Source: Betaproteobacteria bacterium (GTDB lineage: Bacteria > Pseudomonadota > Gammaproteobacteria > Burkholderiales > Ga0077523). From it: a stretch of DNA of 64,000 nucleotides. Where the stretch lies: assembly GCA_016713305.1 (NCBI GenBank), contig JADJPK010000004.1, forward strand, positions 1-64,000, in the 5' to 3' direction. Positions 7,173 to 14,668 of the stretch are shown one piece after another. The position numbers were made by a program, and so were the translations under genes. Positions within the stretch are counted from its first letter, which is position 1. Every line of letters starts with the position of its first letter. The notes beneath the pieces are model-generated. The model ran no database searches and was not told the DNA's origin. It saw only the letters and a list, made by a program, of their open reading frames with translations.

Positions 7173-10100
7173 CTACCAGGTGTCGACCCACGCTCTGGCG
7201 CGCATGGCGGGTGAGCGGTCGGAGGGCGGCATCGCGCGAAGCCCGCGGACAATCCATTCGCGGGTATCCGCGGGATCGATGACGTTGTCGATCTCGAACT
7301 GCGTGGCCGCATTGAGCGCCTTGCCGCGTTCGTAGGCTTCGGCCACCAGGCGCTCGTACTCCGCCGTCCTCGCCACCGGATCGCCGATGGCCTCGAGTTC
7401 CTTGCGGTAACCCAGACGCACCGCGCCTTCGAGGTTCATCGGTCCGAACTCGCCCGTGGGCCAGGACACGGCGAAGACGGGACGATGGAAGCTTCCCCCC
7501 ACCATTCCCTGTGCGCCGAGACCGTAGGCCTTGCGCAGCACGACCGAGAAGATGGGCACCCGCAGGTTCGCGCCGACGACATAGAGACGGCAGCAGTGCC
7601 GCACGAGCGCGGTCTTCTCGGCCTCCGGACCCACCATGTTCCCGGGGGTGTCGCACAGGGACAGCACAGGAAGCCCGTAGGCGTCGCACAGCTGCAGGAA
7701 TCGCGCCGCCTTGTCGGCGGCATCCGCATCGATCGCACCGCCCAGCACCCGCGGATTGTTGGCGATCACGCCCATCGGTCGGCCTTCCACGCGAACGAAC
7801 GCCGTCACCATGTTCGGTGCGAAGCGCGGGCGAAGCTCCAGCACCGTATCCGAGTCCGCCAGGATGTCGACTACCGCGCGAACGTCGTAGGCACGCAACC
7901 GGTTCTCGGGCACGACGTTGCGCAACCGTCGCTGGTCATGGGCGGTCCAGTCACTTACGCTGCCCTGGACATAGGACAGATATTGCCTTGCTACACGCAC
8001 GGCCTCGCGTTCGTCGCGCACGACCACATCGATCACGCCATTGGGACTCTGCACCTCGACCGGCCCGACGTCGTCGGGCCGGAAGACTCCAAGCCCGCCA
8101 CCTTCGATCATGGCCGGGCCGCCCATGCCCAGCGAAGTGTTTTCCGTCGCGATGATCACGTCGCAGCAGCCGGCGATGACGGCGTTGCCGGCGAAGCAGC
8201 GTCCGGACACCACGCCGACAAGCGGAACCTTGCCGGACAACCGAGCGAACGAGGTGAACGCCTTGATGTGCAGGCTTGCCGCATAGTGGATGTCGACATC
8301 CCCGGGGCGCCCGCCGCCGCCTTCCGCAAACGCGACCACGGGCCAGCGATGTTCGGCCGCCAGTTCGAACATGCGGTCCTTCTTCTCGTGGTTCTTGGTT
8401 CCCTGCGTGCCCGCCAGCACGGTGTAGTCGTAGGCCATGACCATGCAACGCGCGGCCTCGTCGGCGAACCGCTCGCCATTCACCCGGCCCGTTCCGGCGA
8501 TCATGCCATCCGCCGGAGTGCGATCGATGAGATCCTGAAGGCTCCGGCGATGACGTTGCGCTGCGATGGCGAGTCCGCCGTATTCCTGGAACGACCCCGG
8601 ATCGCAGAGATCCTCGATGTTTTCGCGCGCGGTCCGGCCTCCTGCAGCGTGGCGCTTGGCCACGGCCTCGGGCCGGGACTCGTCCAGCAGTTTGCGTGTC
8701 CGTGCATGAACTTCGGCCAGATCCGCGCGGATGCGGTCCGGATCTTCGTCCACCGCAGGACCCGTTCCCACCTCCGCCTCCGCATCGAGCCGGATCCCGC
8801 ACAGGACATCGCCTTCGCTCACGAGCCGGTCCACGGACGCGGATACGGACTGCACCACGCCCGTCCCGGGAGCTTCGACGGCGTGCTGCATCTTCATCGC
8901 TTCTATGAATCCCAGCGTCTGGCCCGCCGTCACCTTCTCCCCGGGCCCGACGAGCCAACTCACGATCGTTCCATGCAGAACCGCACGGAGCAGCGACACC
9001 CCTTCGGCCGCGGCAGCATCGGATTCCGGCATGGGGCATGTCTCCTCGGCACCGGCATCCGGCCTTGACCCTGCAGGAGACAGCGCGCGAGCCTTCGCGG
9101 TCTGCGAAGCAATTTCGTAGGCGCGCGACACGAAGTCGGCGAACCGATCCTCGAACATCGTCGTGTGAAATCGCGCCGATGCCACTTCGGGACACTCCAG
9201 TACCGCCGCGAGGACATCCGCGTTGGTGTCGACCCCCGCTATGCGAAGCTCGCGCAGAGCACGGCCTGCCTTGGCAACCGCAGCGGAGAAGTCGTTCGTG
9301 CGCGAATGAACGATGACCTTGACCAGGAGAGAATCGTAGCGGCCACGCAGAGCGAGTCCCACCCGGCCATGCGTATCGCATCGCACCCCCGGCCCCCCTG
9401 GCACGTCGAAGGTCTCGATGGTTCCCACCGAAGGTGCCACGGCACCGCCGGTGAGCATCCTCTCCGCGTTGATGCGCAGCTGAATCGCGAACCCGGACGA
9501 TTCGAGGCGGCCTTCTGCCTCCAGCTCCGTGTCCTCGATCCGCGCGCCGTTGGCCAGCTGGATCTGCAACCTCACGAGATCCAGTCCCAGGACTTCCTCG
9601 GTGACCGTGTGCTCGACCTGGATGCGCGGATTGGCTTCCACGAACACGAAGCGTTCGCCCCCGGATGCGTCCACCAGGAATTCGAATGTGCCCAAGCCCG
9701 TCAGCCGCGCCTGCGTGGCCATGGAAAGTGCAGCTTCGGACATCCGGTCCAGGAGCCGCGGCGACATGTGCGGGACTGGCGCGATCTCGATCAGCTTCTG
9801 CCGTGCGCGCTGCAGCGTGCAATCGCGGCTCCCCAACGCCACCGCGCGCTCGCCATCGCCCGCCACCTGGATCTCGACGTGGCGGCAATCGGGCAGCAAT
9901 TCCTCGACGTAGAGGCCGGCATTGCCGAACGCTGCAAGCGCTTCGGCGGCACACTGCTCCACCGCCGATTCGATGTCCTCGACGCTCCGCACCGGCCGCA
10001 TGCCCCGGCCACCGCCACCGGCGATCGCCTTGACCATCACGCCACCGGTCGCTTGTTCCTGGAAGAACCGCCTTGCCTGTCCCGCAGTCACCGGGCCGTC

Positions 10101-10502
10101 CGATCCGACGGCGACGGGAATCCCCAACGACTGCGCGAGCCGTCGCGCCCTGGTCTTGTCGCCGAAAGTTTCCAGTGTCTCGGGGTCAGGCCCGATGAAC
10201 ATCAGACCAGCGGCGCGGCACGCACGTGCGAAGGCGGCGTTCTCGCTCAGGAAGCCGTAGCCGGGATGCACCCCGTTGCACCCGCTTGCCAAGGCGGCAT
10301 CCACGATCGCTGCCATGTCGAGGTAAGCGGCCGGACCCGATTTCGCGAGGCCCCACACCTCGTCGACTCGATCGACATGCGGACAGTCGGCATCGTCGGC
10401 CGCATGAATGCCGACGGTGCGCGTTCCGAGATCGGCAGCCGTGCGGGCGATGCGCACGGCGATTTCGCCACGGTTGGCGATGAGAAGCTTGCGAAGGTTC
10501 AT
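7173..10502 (-). CDS. Single-chain biotin-dependent acyl-CoA carboxylase (BC-BCCP-CT fusion)
   Basis: One 1109-aa polypeptide carries all three parts of an acyl-CoA carboxylase. Residues 1 to about 455 are biotin carboxylase (LLIANRGEIA at the N-terminus, AGGGGRGM ATP loop at 161-168, FVEANPRIQVEHTVTE near 287-302). Residues 505-575 are a biotin carrier domain with the biotinyl Lys537 in EAMKM. Residues from about 585 to the end are a carboxyltransferase with fused beta and alpha halves (GGGGRPGDVD, LGMGGPAMIEGGG, then DTPGNMVGPEAEKT). It carboxylates an acyl-CoA using bicarbonate and ATP. Most bacteria split these parts over two or more genes; the single-chain layout matches the long-chain acyl-CoA carboxylase (LCC) type described from Mycobacterium. 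The substrate cannot be read from sequence. The family motif QRRHQK reads QRARQK here. It stands alone and converges on eda. Confidence 0.9.
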   Translation of the reverse strand: MNLRKLLIANRGEIAVRIARTAADLGTRTVGIHAADDADCPHVDRVDEVWGLAKSGPAAYLDMAAIVDAALASGCNGVHPGYGFLSENAAFARACRAAGLMFIGPDPETLETFGDKTRARRLAQSLGIPVAVGSDGPVTAGQARRFFQEQATGGVMVKAIAGGGGRGMRPVRSVEDIESAVEQCAAEALAAFGNAGLYVEELLPDCRHVEIQVAGDGERAVALGSRDCTLQRARQKLIEIAPVPHMSPRLLDRMSEAALSMATQARLTGLGTFEFLVDASGGERFVFVEANPRIQVEHTVTEEVLGLDLVRLQIQLANGARIEDTELEAEGRLESSGFAIQLRINAERMLTGGAVAPSVGTIETFDVPGGPGVRCDTHGRVGLALRGRYDSLLVKVIVHSRTNDFSAAVAKAGRALRELRIAGVDTNADVLAAVLECPEVASARFHTTMFEDRFADFVSRAYEIASQTAKARALSPAGSRPDAGAEETCPMPESDAAAAEGVSLLRAVLHGTIVSWLVGPGEKVTAGQTLGFIEAMKMQHAVEAPGTGVVQSVSASVDRLVSEGDVLCGIRLDAEAEVGTGPAVDEDPDRIRADLAEVHARTRKLLDESRPEAVAKRHAAGGRTARENIEDLCDPGSFQEYGGLAIAAQRHRRSLQDLIDRTPADGMIAGTGRVNGERFADEAARCMVMAYDYTVLAGTQGTKNHEKKDRMFELAAEHRWPVVAFAEGGGGRPGDVDIHYAASLHIKAFTSFARLSGKVPLVGVVSGRCFAGNAVIAGCCDVIIATENTSLGMGGPAMIEGGGLGVFRPDDVGPVEVQSPNGVIDVVVRDEREAVRVARQYLSYVQGSVSDWTAHDQRRLRNVVPENRLRAYDVRAVVDILADSDTVLELRPRFAPNMVTAFVRVEGRPMGVIANNPRVLGGAIDADAADKAARFLQLCDAYGLPVLSLCDTPGNMVGPEAEKTALVRHCCRLYVVGANLRVPIFSVVLRKAYGLGAQGMVGGSFHRPVFAVSWPTGEFGPMNLEGAVRLGYRKELEAIGDPVARTAEYERLVAEAYERGKALNAATQFEIDNVIDPADTREWIVRGLRAMPPSDRSPAMRARAWVDTW

Positions 10503-10763
10503 GGCATCCCGGTCAGGAGGTCGAACGGTCAGCGCACGTCCCGCTCGCGATCCGGTTCACCTCCCGGCATTCGAGCCGGGGCAGCGGGGCCGGAATGCAC
10601 ACGGAGTGTCGCCTCTTGGCGCGAGGATATCGGAAGCGTTCTGCCGGCTCCATGTCTCGCCTTTACCAGGTGGCATGGCGCACCCTGTGTACTTGACAGG
10701 ACCCGGTGGCCCGCAGAGCATCCTGCGCCTTGATCAGGCGCTTTCTCACGGAGGTCTTCCATC
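10503..10763. promoter_or_regulatory. Divergent intergenic region with a consensus -35 for the dehydrogenase
   Basis: 261 bases between divergent genes. A perfect TTGACA lies at 10693-10698, with a weak GAGCAT 17 bases downstream; this would direct rightward transcription into the gene at 10764. No clear promoter is visible for the leftward carboxylase gene. Confidence 0.35.
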
Positions 10764-11636
10764 ATGCGTGTCGCTTTTCTGGGTCTTGGAGTCATGGGCT
10801 ACCCCATGGCAGGCCATCTGCTGAAGAAGGGCGGCCACGATGTCACCGTGTACAACCGCTCGCGCGCAAAAGCGGAGCAATGGGCTGCCGAGTACGGCGG
10901 CAAGTCCGCCGCAACACCGCGAGAAGCCGCCACGGACTGCGATCTCGTGATGATGTGCGTGGGCAACGACAACGACGTGCGTGCTGTGGCCACGGGAGAG
11001 AACGGCGCGATGGCGGGCATGAAGACCGGCGCGGTGCTGGTCGACCACACGACCGCATCGGCCGTCGTCGCGCGGGAACTGCACTCGGCATGCAAGGATC
11101 GCGGTCTGGGTTTCGTGGACGCTCCGGTATCGGGCGGTCAGGCGGGCGCCGTGAATGGACAGCTCGGGATCATGTGCGGTGGAGATGTCGCCGACTTCGA
11201 TCGTGCCAAGCCGGTGCTCGACATCTACGCCAAGAGCTGCGTCCTGATCGGCGGACCGGGCGCAGGCCAGCTCACGAAGATGATGAATCAGATCTGCATT
11301 GCCGGCGTGCTCCAGGGTCTGGCGGAAGCAGTCGCCTTCGGCAGGCATGCAGGCCTCGACATCGAGAAGGTCATTTCGGTCATCTCCAAAGGCGCTGCTC
11401 AGTCGTGGCAGATGGAAAATCGCTGGAAGGCGATGAACGACATGAAGTTCGACGGATTCGGATTCGCCGTCGAGTGGATGCGCAAGGATCTCGCGATCTG
11501 CCTGGACGAAGCCAATCGCAACGGCGCCCGGCTGCCGGCCACCGCTCTCATCGACCAGTTCTATGCGCAGGTGCAGGGACGAGGCGGCAGCCGTTGGGAT
11601 ACCTGCTCGCTGATGCATCTGCTGGGCACCGACTGA
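10764..11636 (+). CDS. NAD(P)-dependent beta-hydroxyacid dehydrogenase (3-hydroxyisobutyrate dehydrogenase family)
   Basis: A 290-aa oxidoreductase of the 6-phosphogluconate dehydrogenase-like superfamily. The Rossmann motif GLGVMG is at 7-12, the substrate-binding DAPVSGG segment at 119-125, and the catalytic Lys172 lies in GAGQLTKMMNQ. These features are shared by 3-hydroxyisobutyrate dehydrogenase, tartronate semialdehyde reductase and glyoxylate/succinic semialdehyde reductases, so the substrate is open. It is a single gene, probably from the promoter near 10693, and is followed by a perfect hairpin. It has no obvious functional link to the membrane genes that follow on the other strand. 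Confidence 0.88.
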   Translation: MRVAFLGLGVMGYPMAGHLLKKGGHDVTVYNRSRAKAEQWAAEYGGKSAATPREAATDCDLVMMCVGNDNDVRAVATGENGAMAGMKTGAVLVDHTTASAVVARELHSACKDRGLGFVDAPVSGGQAGAVNGQLGIMCGGDVADFDRAKPVLDIYAKSCVLIGGPGAGQLTKMMNQICIAGVLQGLAEAVAFGRHAGLDIEKVISVISKGAAQSWQMENRWKAMNDMKFDGFGFAVEWMRKDLAICLDEANRNGARLPATALIDQFYAQVQGRGGSRWDTCSLMHLLGTD

Positions 11637-11638
11637 CG

Positions 11639-11659
11639 GGTCTCGAGGTCCTCGAGACC
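11639..11659. terminator. Perfect 9-bp hairpin between converging genes
   Basis: GGTCTCGAG (11639-11647) and CTCGAGACC (11651-11659) pair perfectly around a 3-base loop, directly after the dehydrogenase stop and before the converging gene that ends at 11704. No T tract follows on either strand, so it is a stem-loop or weak bidirectional terminator rather than a classical intrinsic one. Confidence 0.5.
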
Positions 11660-11703
11660 TGCATGAATGGTGTGGCGGGGGGGTGGAACGAAGGTCGCGC
11701 TCA

Positions 11704-12372
11704 TCAGTCGGGCCTTCCCTGGTCAGGTGTGGTGCGGGCGAGCCAGTTCGACCCGGCGAAGGCCCCGGCCGCCAGACCCGGGAGCAGCGGACCCGCCAGA
11801 GACCAGTCGACATCGCCCAGCAAGGCAAGTGCGGCGAGCGCGGAAAGATTCGCGATGGCGCCGTAGGACCGCGACTGGGCCACGCCACGAACGTAGCTCG
11901 CGCCGCGAGACGCCACCGAAGCCAGCGCGTACACGGTTCCTGCGCCGAATCCCCACATTCCGACGTAGAGGCCGAACCCTGCCGCGGTGGTGCTGCGGCA
12001 GTCTCCGGCCCGCACCATCGCCCCTGCACCGCAGCAGGCAAGGCACAGCGCGGTCCATCCCAGGATCCCCAGGCTCGTGAATGTGCGTTCCACTGCAATG
12101 TAGTGGAGCAGACAGGCGCCCGCTGCGCCGCAGCCGAGAAGCACGATCGCATCGCGCCAGCGAACGTCGCAACCGGCGTGTCCATCCTGGCGGAAGCCGG
12201 CGATCGAGCCGGTATCGTTGACCGCGGCGTGAAGCTTCACGATGCCGAACGAAGCCGCGAGCGAGACGCCATCCGCGCACAGAACCCCCAGGAGAAGCCC
12301 TCCGCCGAAGCCACCCGCACCGGACAGAACGCCCGCCCCGAACCCCAGCAGGAGCATGAGGTACGTGTGCAC
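11704..12372 (-). CDS. TSUP/TauE-SafE-like membrane protein
   Basis: A 222-aa integral membrane protein with about seven hydrophobic segments. The first one contains the glycine-rich pattern typical of the TSUP (TauE/SafE) family of putative anion or sulfonate exporters (GAGVLSGAGGFGGG near 13-26), and a second glycine-rich repeat (GMWGFGAGTVYAL) lies near residue 140. It is shorter than the usual 250-270 aa. It starts 6 bases after the end of the large membrane protein gene upstream, so the two are almost certainly co-transcribed. The substrate is unknown; the family call is moderate. Confidence 0.55.
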   Translation of the reverse strand: MHTYLMLLLGFGAGVLSGAGGFGGGLLLGVLCADGVSLAASFGIVKLHAAVNDTGSIAGFRQDGHAGCDVRWRDAIVLLGCGAAGACLLHYIAVERTFTSLGILGWTALCLACCGAGAMVRAGDCRSTTAAGFGLYVGMWGFGAGTVYALASVASRGASYVRGVAQSRSYGAIANLSALAALALLGDVDWSLAGPLLPGLAAGAFAGSNWLARTTPDQGRPD

Positions 12373-12378
12373 CCCGGT

Positions 12379-13926
12379 TCAGTCCAGGGGATTCGCGGCG
12401 AGGGGACGCCCGGCGTAGCGCTCCACGTGCTGCCGGTCGAGAAGAGGCAGCAGTACGAACTCGGTGAGTCCGGCCGACCGGAGCACCGCCGCCGCAAGAT
12501 GAAGATGCACGTGGTAGTTGTTGTTGGACAGCGCCGAGGCGGTGTCGGAGAAGTACGGCGGCACCCGGCTCTCGTCCGCCCGGAATGCAAGGATCGCATG
12601 CGTGCCGTCGCCTGCGCGCCAGAGTTCGGAAACCCGCGTAGGGCTCGAAATCGGAATTCGCCCGCCGTTGGCTCCCGCATCGAGATAGGAAACACCGGCG
12701 ATCAGCGCGCTCTGCGGCATCTCGTTCTCGTTCCAGATGAATACGCGCGAAGGCTTCAGCGGATCGTCTCCGTAGTACCGGTAGAGATCCAGCGGCAACG
12801 TTCCCACAGGCACCGGCCGCGAGACGAGCACGCGAGGTTCACGCAGATCGAGGACGCTGACGCGGTAGCCTGACGGCAGCGGGTGCAGGAGCATTCCCGT
12901 GCCGTGCATCGCTTCCACCGAATAGATGGCGCCGGCATGGATCAGGAGAGCCGTCACCGCCACCGTCCGGACGTGACGTCTGGCCGCTCGTGGGGGCTTC
13001 CAGCGCAGCAGCACCGGGACGGCGAGCGCCGACACGAGAATCAGGGTCGCATTGAAAGCGGAGCCGTAGTCCTCTCCGCCGACGCGCCACCACAGGGCCA
13101 GGTAGGCGGCGAGAAGGGCAATGCAAGGTCCGGTGAATTTCCTCAACAGCTGTCGCAGATGCCCGGCGTCGCGAGCGGCACAGAGGAGGAGCAGCACGAG
13201 GAAGGACGGCAGAAACCGGTAGGTCAGCGGCCCGCCGTCCACGATCGTCTTGATGCAGTTGAGCGCCGCGAAGAAGTACGCCCATATGAGTGCCCAATCG
13301 TCTCGATATCGCGTGGCGATGCCGGGCAGGAGCGCGAATGCCGCAATGCACGAGGCGAGCAGGGCCGCGCCCACGGAGAGCGCGAATGCGCCCGGCGTGC
13401 GTTGCGACAGCGCAAGTCCCGTGTCGTAGTTGCCGGGCAGTGCCGCGATCCAAGGATCCAGGACGGCAAGGAGCGCCTTGCCGACATGCGTGTGCAACAG
13501 GAAGCTGTAGGTATTCTGCTCGCCGAGCCAGTGATAGCCGTGCAGAGTCGACGGAATGCCGATGGCGGACGCGTAGCGGACATGCATCGCCAGCACGATG
13601 GCGTGACCGAAGACAAGCGTGCCGATCAGAATGACCGCCAGTGACCGGTCCCGCGTGGGAGACCCCTCTGCATTCCGGCCGCGCGGCAACGCAAGGAGAC
13701 CGGAGGCGATCGCTCCCGCTGCCAGAATCTGCAGCGTGGCGGCAGAGGAAGTGGTGTGAAATACAGGATCGATCAGCCATTTGAACAGAACGCGAACCGT
13801 GTCGTTCAGCAGGACGAGCGCGAACGACACGCTGCAAAGGACTGCACAGGTCAGGAGACCCCAGCGGGCGGAGGTGTGTCCGGCGAATCCGGTGCGTACG
13901 GCAGCGAGAAGAGGCAGAGCGCGCAT
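12379..13926 (-). CDS. Multi-pass membrane protein of unknown function
   Basis: I do not recognise this 515-aa protein. It has roughly ten hydrophobic segments spread over residues 20-345, then a hydrophilic C-terminal domain of about 170 residues, likely outside the cytoplasm. The C-terminal part contains GVSYLDAGANGGRIP, an NNNYHVHLHLA segment with two closely spaced His, and a LLPLLDRQHVERYA end. The general shape, many TM helices plus a soluble C-terminal domain, is like some polymer ligases and glycosyltransferases, but no family motif supports that. The neighbouring gene starts only 6 bases downstream, giving a two-gene membrane unit. A pilin gene lies just upstream on the same strand. 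Confidence 0.75.
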   Translation of the reverse strand: MRALPLLAAVRTGFAGHTSARWGLLTCAVLCSVSFALVLLNDTVRVLFKWLIDPVFHTTSSAATLQILAAGAIASGLLALPRGRNAEGSPTRDRSLAVILIGTLVFGHAIVLAMHVRYASAIGIPSTLHGYHWLGEQNTYSFLLHTHVGKALLAVLDPWIAALPGNYDTGLALSQRTPGAFALSVGAALLASCIAAFALLPGIATRYRDDWALIWAYFFAALNCIKTIVDGGPLTYRFLPSFLVLLLLCAARDAGHLRQLLRKFTGPCIALLAAYLALWWRVGGEDYGSAFNATLILVSALAVPVLLRWKPPRAARRHVRTVAVTALLIHAGAIYSVEAMHGTGMLLHPLPSGYRVSVLDLREPRVLVSRPVPVGTLPLDLYRYYGDDPLKPSRVFIWNENEMPQSALIAGVSYLDAGANGGRIPISSPTRVSELWRAGDGTHAILAFRADESRVPPYFSDTASALSNNNYHVHLHLAAAVLRSAGLTEFVLLPLLDRQHVERYAGRPLAANPLD

Positions 13927-13987
13927 CGCCTTGCGTCGTATCGGCCCAGTTACCGTGAACGGTTCGAGAACATCGATCAGGCCTTTC

Positions 13988-14440
13988 CTAGTATGCCGGC
14001 GTGGCCGACCAGGCGATGCCGCTTGCGCTGTTGGTGATCGTGACGCTGCGGCCGGACTTCGTGTTGAAGCTGATGGTGTTGCCGCTGCATGCGTTCTGCA
14101 CCGGATCGGAGAATACCGAGGACCTCAGGCCGGCCAGAGCGATGTAGTGGCCACCCCAGGAATTGCCGTTGGGACCGATCTGCGGATTGGAGGCGCACCG
14201 CACGATCTGATTGAGACTCAGCTCCGAGTGACTGGCGTAACCGACGCCCGCCACGGTCATCTTGGTGAATGCCAGGGACTGGGCAGCCGCCAAGGCTCCG
14301 GTGAAGCTCTGGATGCTCGCGCGCTCGGCATCGCCGGTGAGGTCGATGAATCGGGGCAGAGCGATCGCCGCGAGAACGCCCAGGATGACGATGACGACCA
14401 CGAGTTCGATGAGGGTGAAGCCGCGAGAGACCACTGCCAA
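13988..14440 (-). CDS. Type IV pilin-like protein (MSHA-type prepilin)
   Basis: A prepilin with the class III signal: a short basic leader, the cleavage site G/F, then FTLIELVVVIVILGVLAAIALP, the hydrophobic N-terminal helix with Glu5. The following FIDLTGDAERAS resembles MSHA pilins. The C-terminal half contains two Cys that could form the D-loop disulfide. No ATG is close to the signal; a TTG at 14440 with AAGGA 9 bases upstream gives the leader MAVVSRG, the usual length, and GTG at 14434 is an alternative. A longer reading to 14530 gives an improbably long leader. No assembly genes (ATPase, prepilin peptidase, inner-membrane platform) lie nearby, so this is an orphan pilin served by machinery elsewhere. 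Confidence 0.82.
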   Translation of the reverse strand: MAVVSRGFTLIELVVVIVILGVLAAIALPRFIDLTGDAERASIQSFTGALAAAQSLAFTKMTVAGVGYASHSELSLNQIVRCASNPQIGPNGNSWGGHYIALAGLRSSVFSDPVQNACSGNTISFNTKSGRSVTITNSASGIAWSATPAY

Positions 14441-14668
14441 TTCCGCAATTCCTTGATGCGCACTGAACGGATGCGGCGGGAATCGGGCATTCGGGCTCTG
14501 TCGAGCACGAACGACGCCCGCCGACGACACTTCAGAATACGGAAGACATTTCGGCGCGGGCGGCGCTTTCTTGAGGTTCGAAACGTCCGGGTCGGACGGA
14601 GGGAAAAGCGGGGCGCGGGCGCGGTTCCGAAAGAGAAAGGGTGCGAAAGCCGGCGGGAGCGCGGGGTG

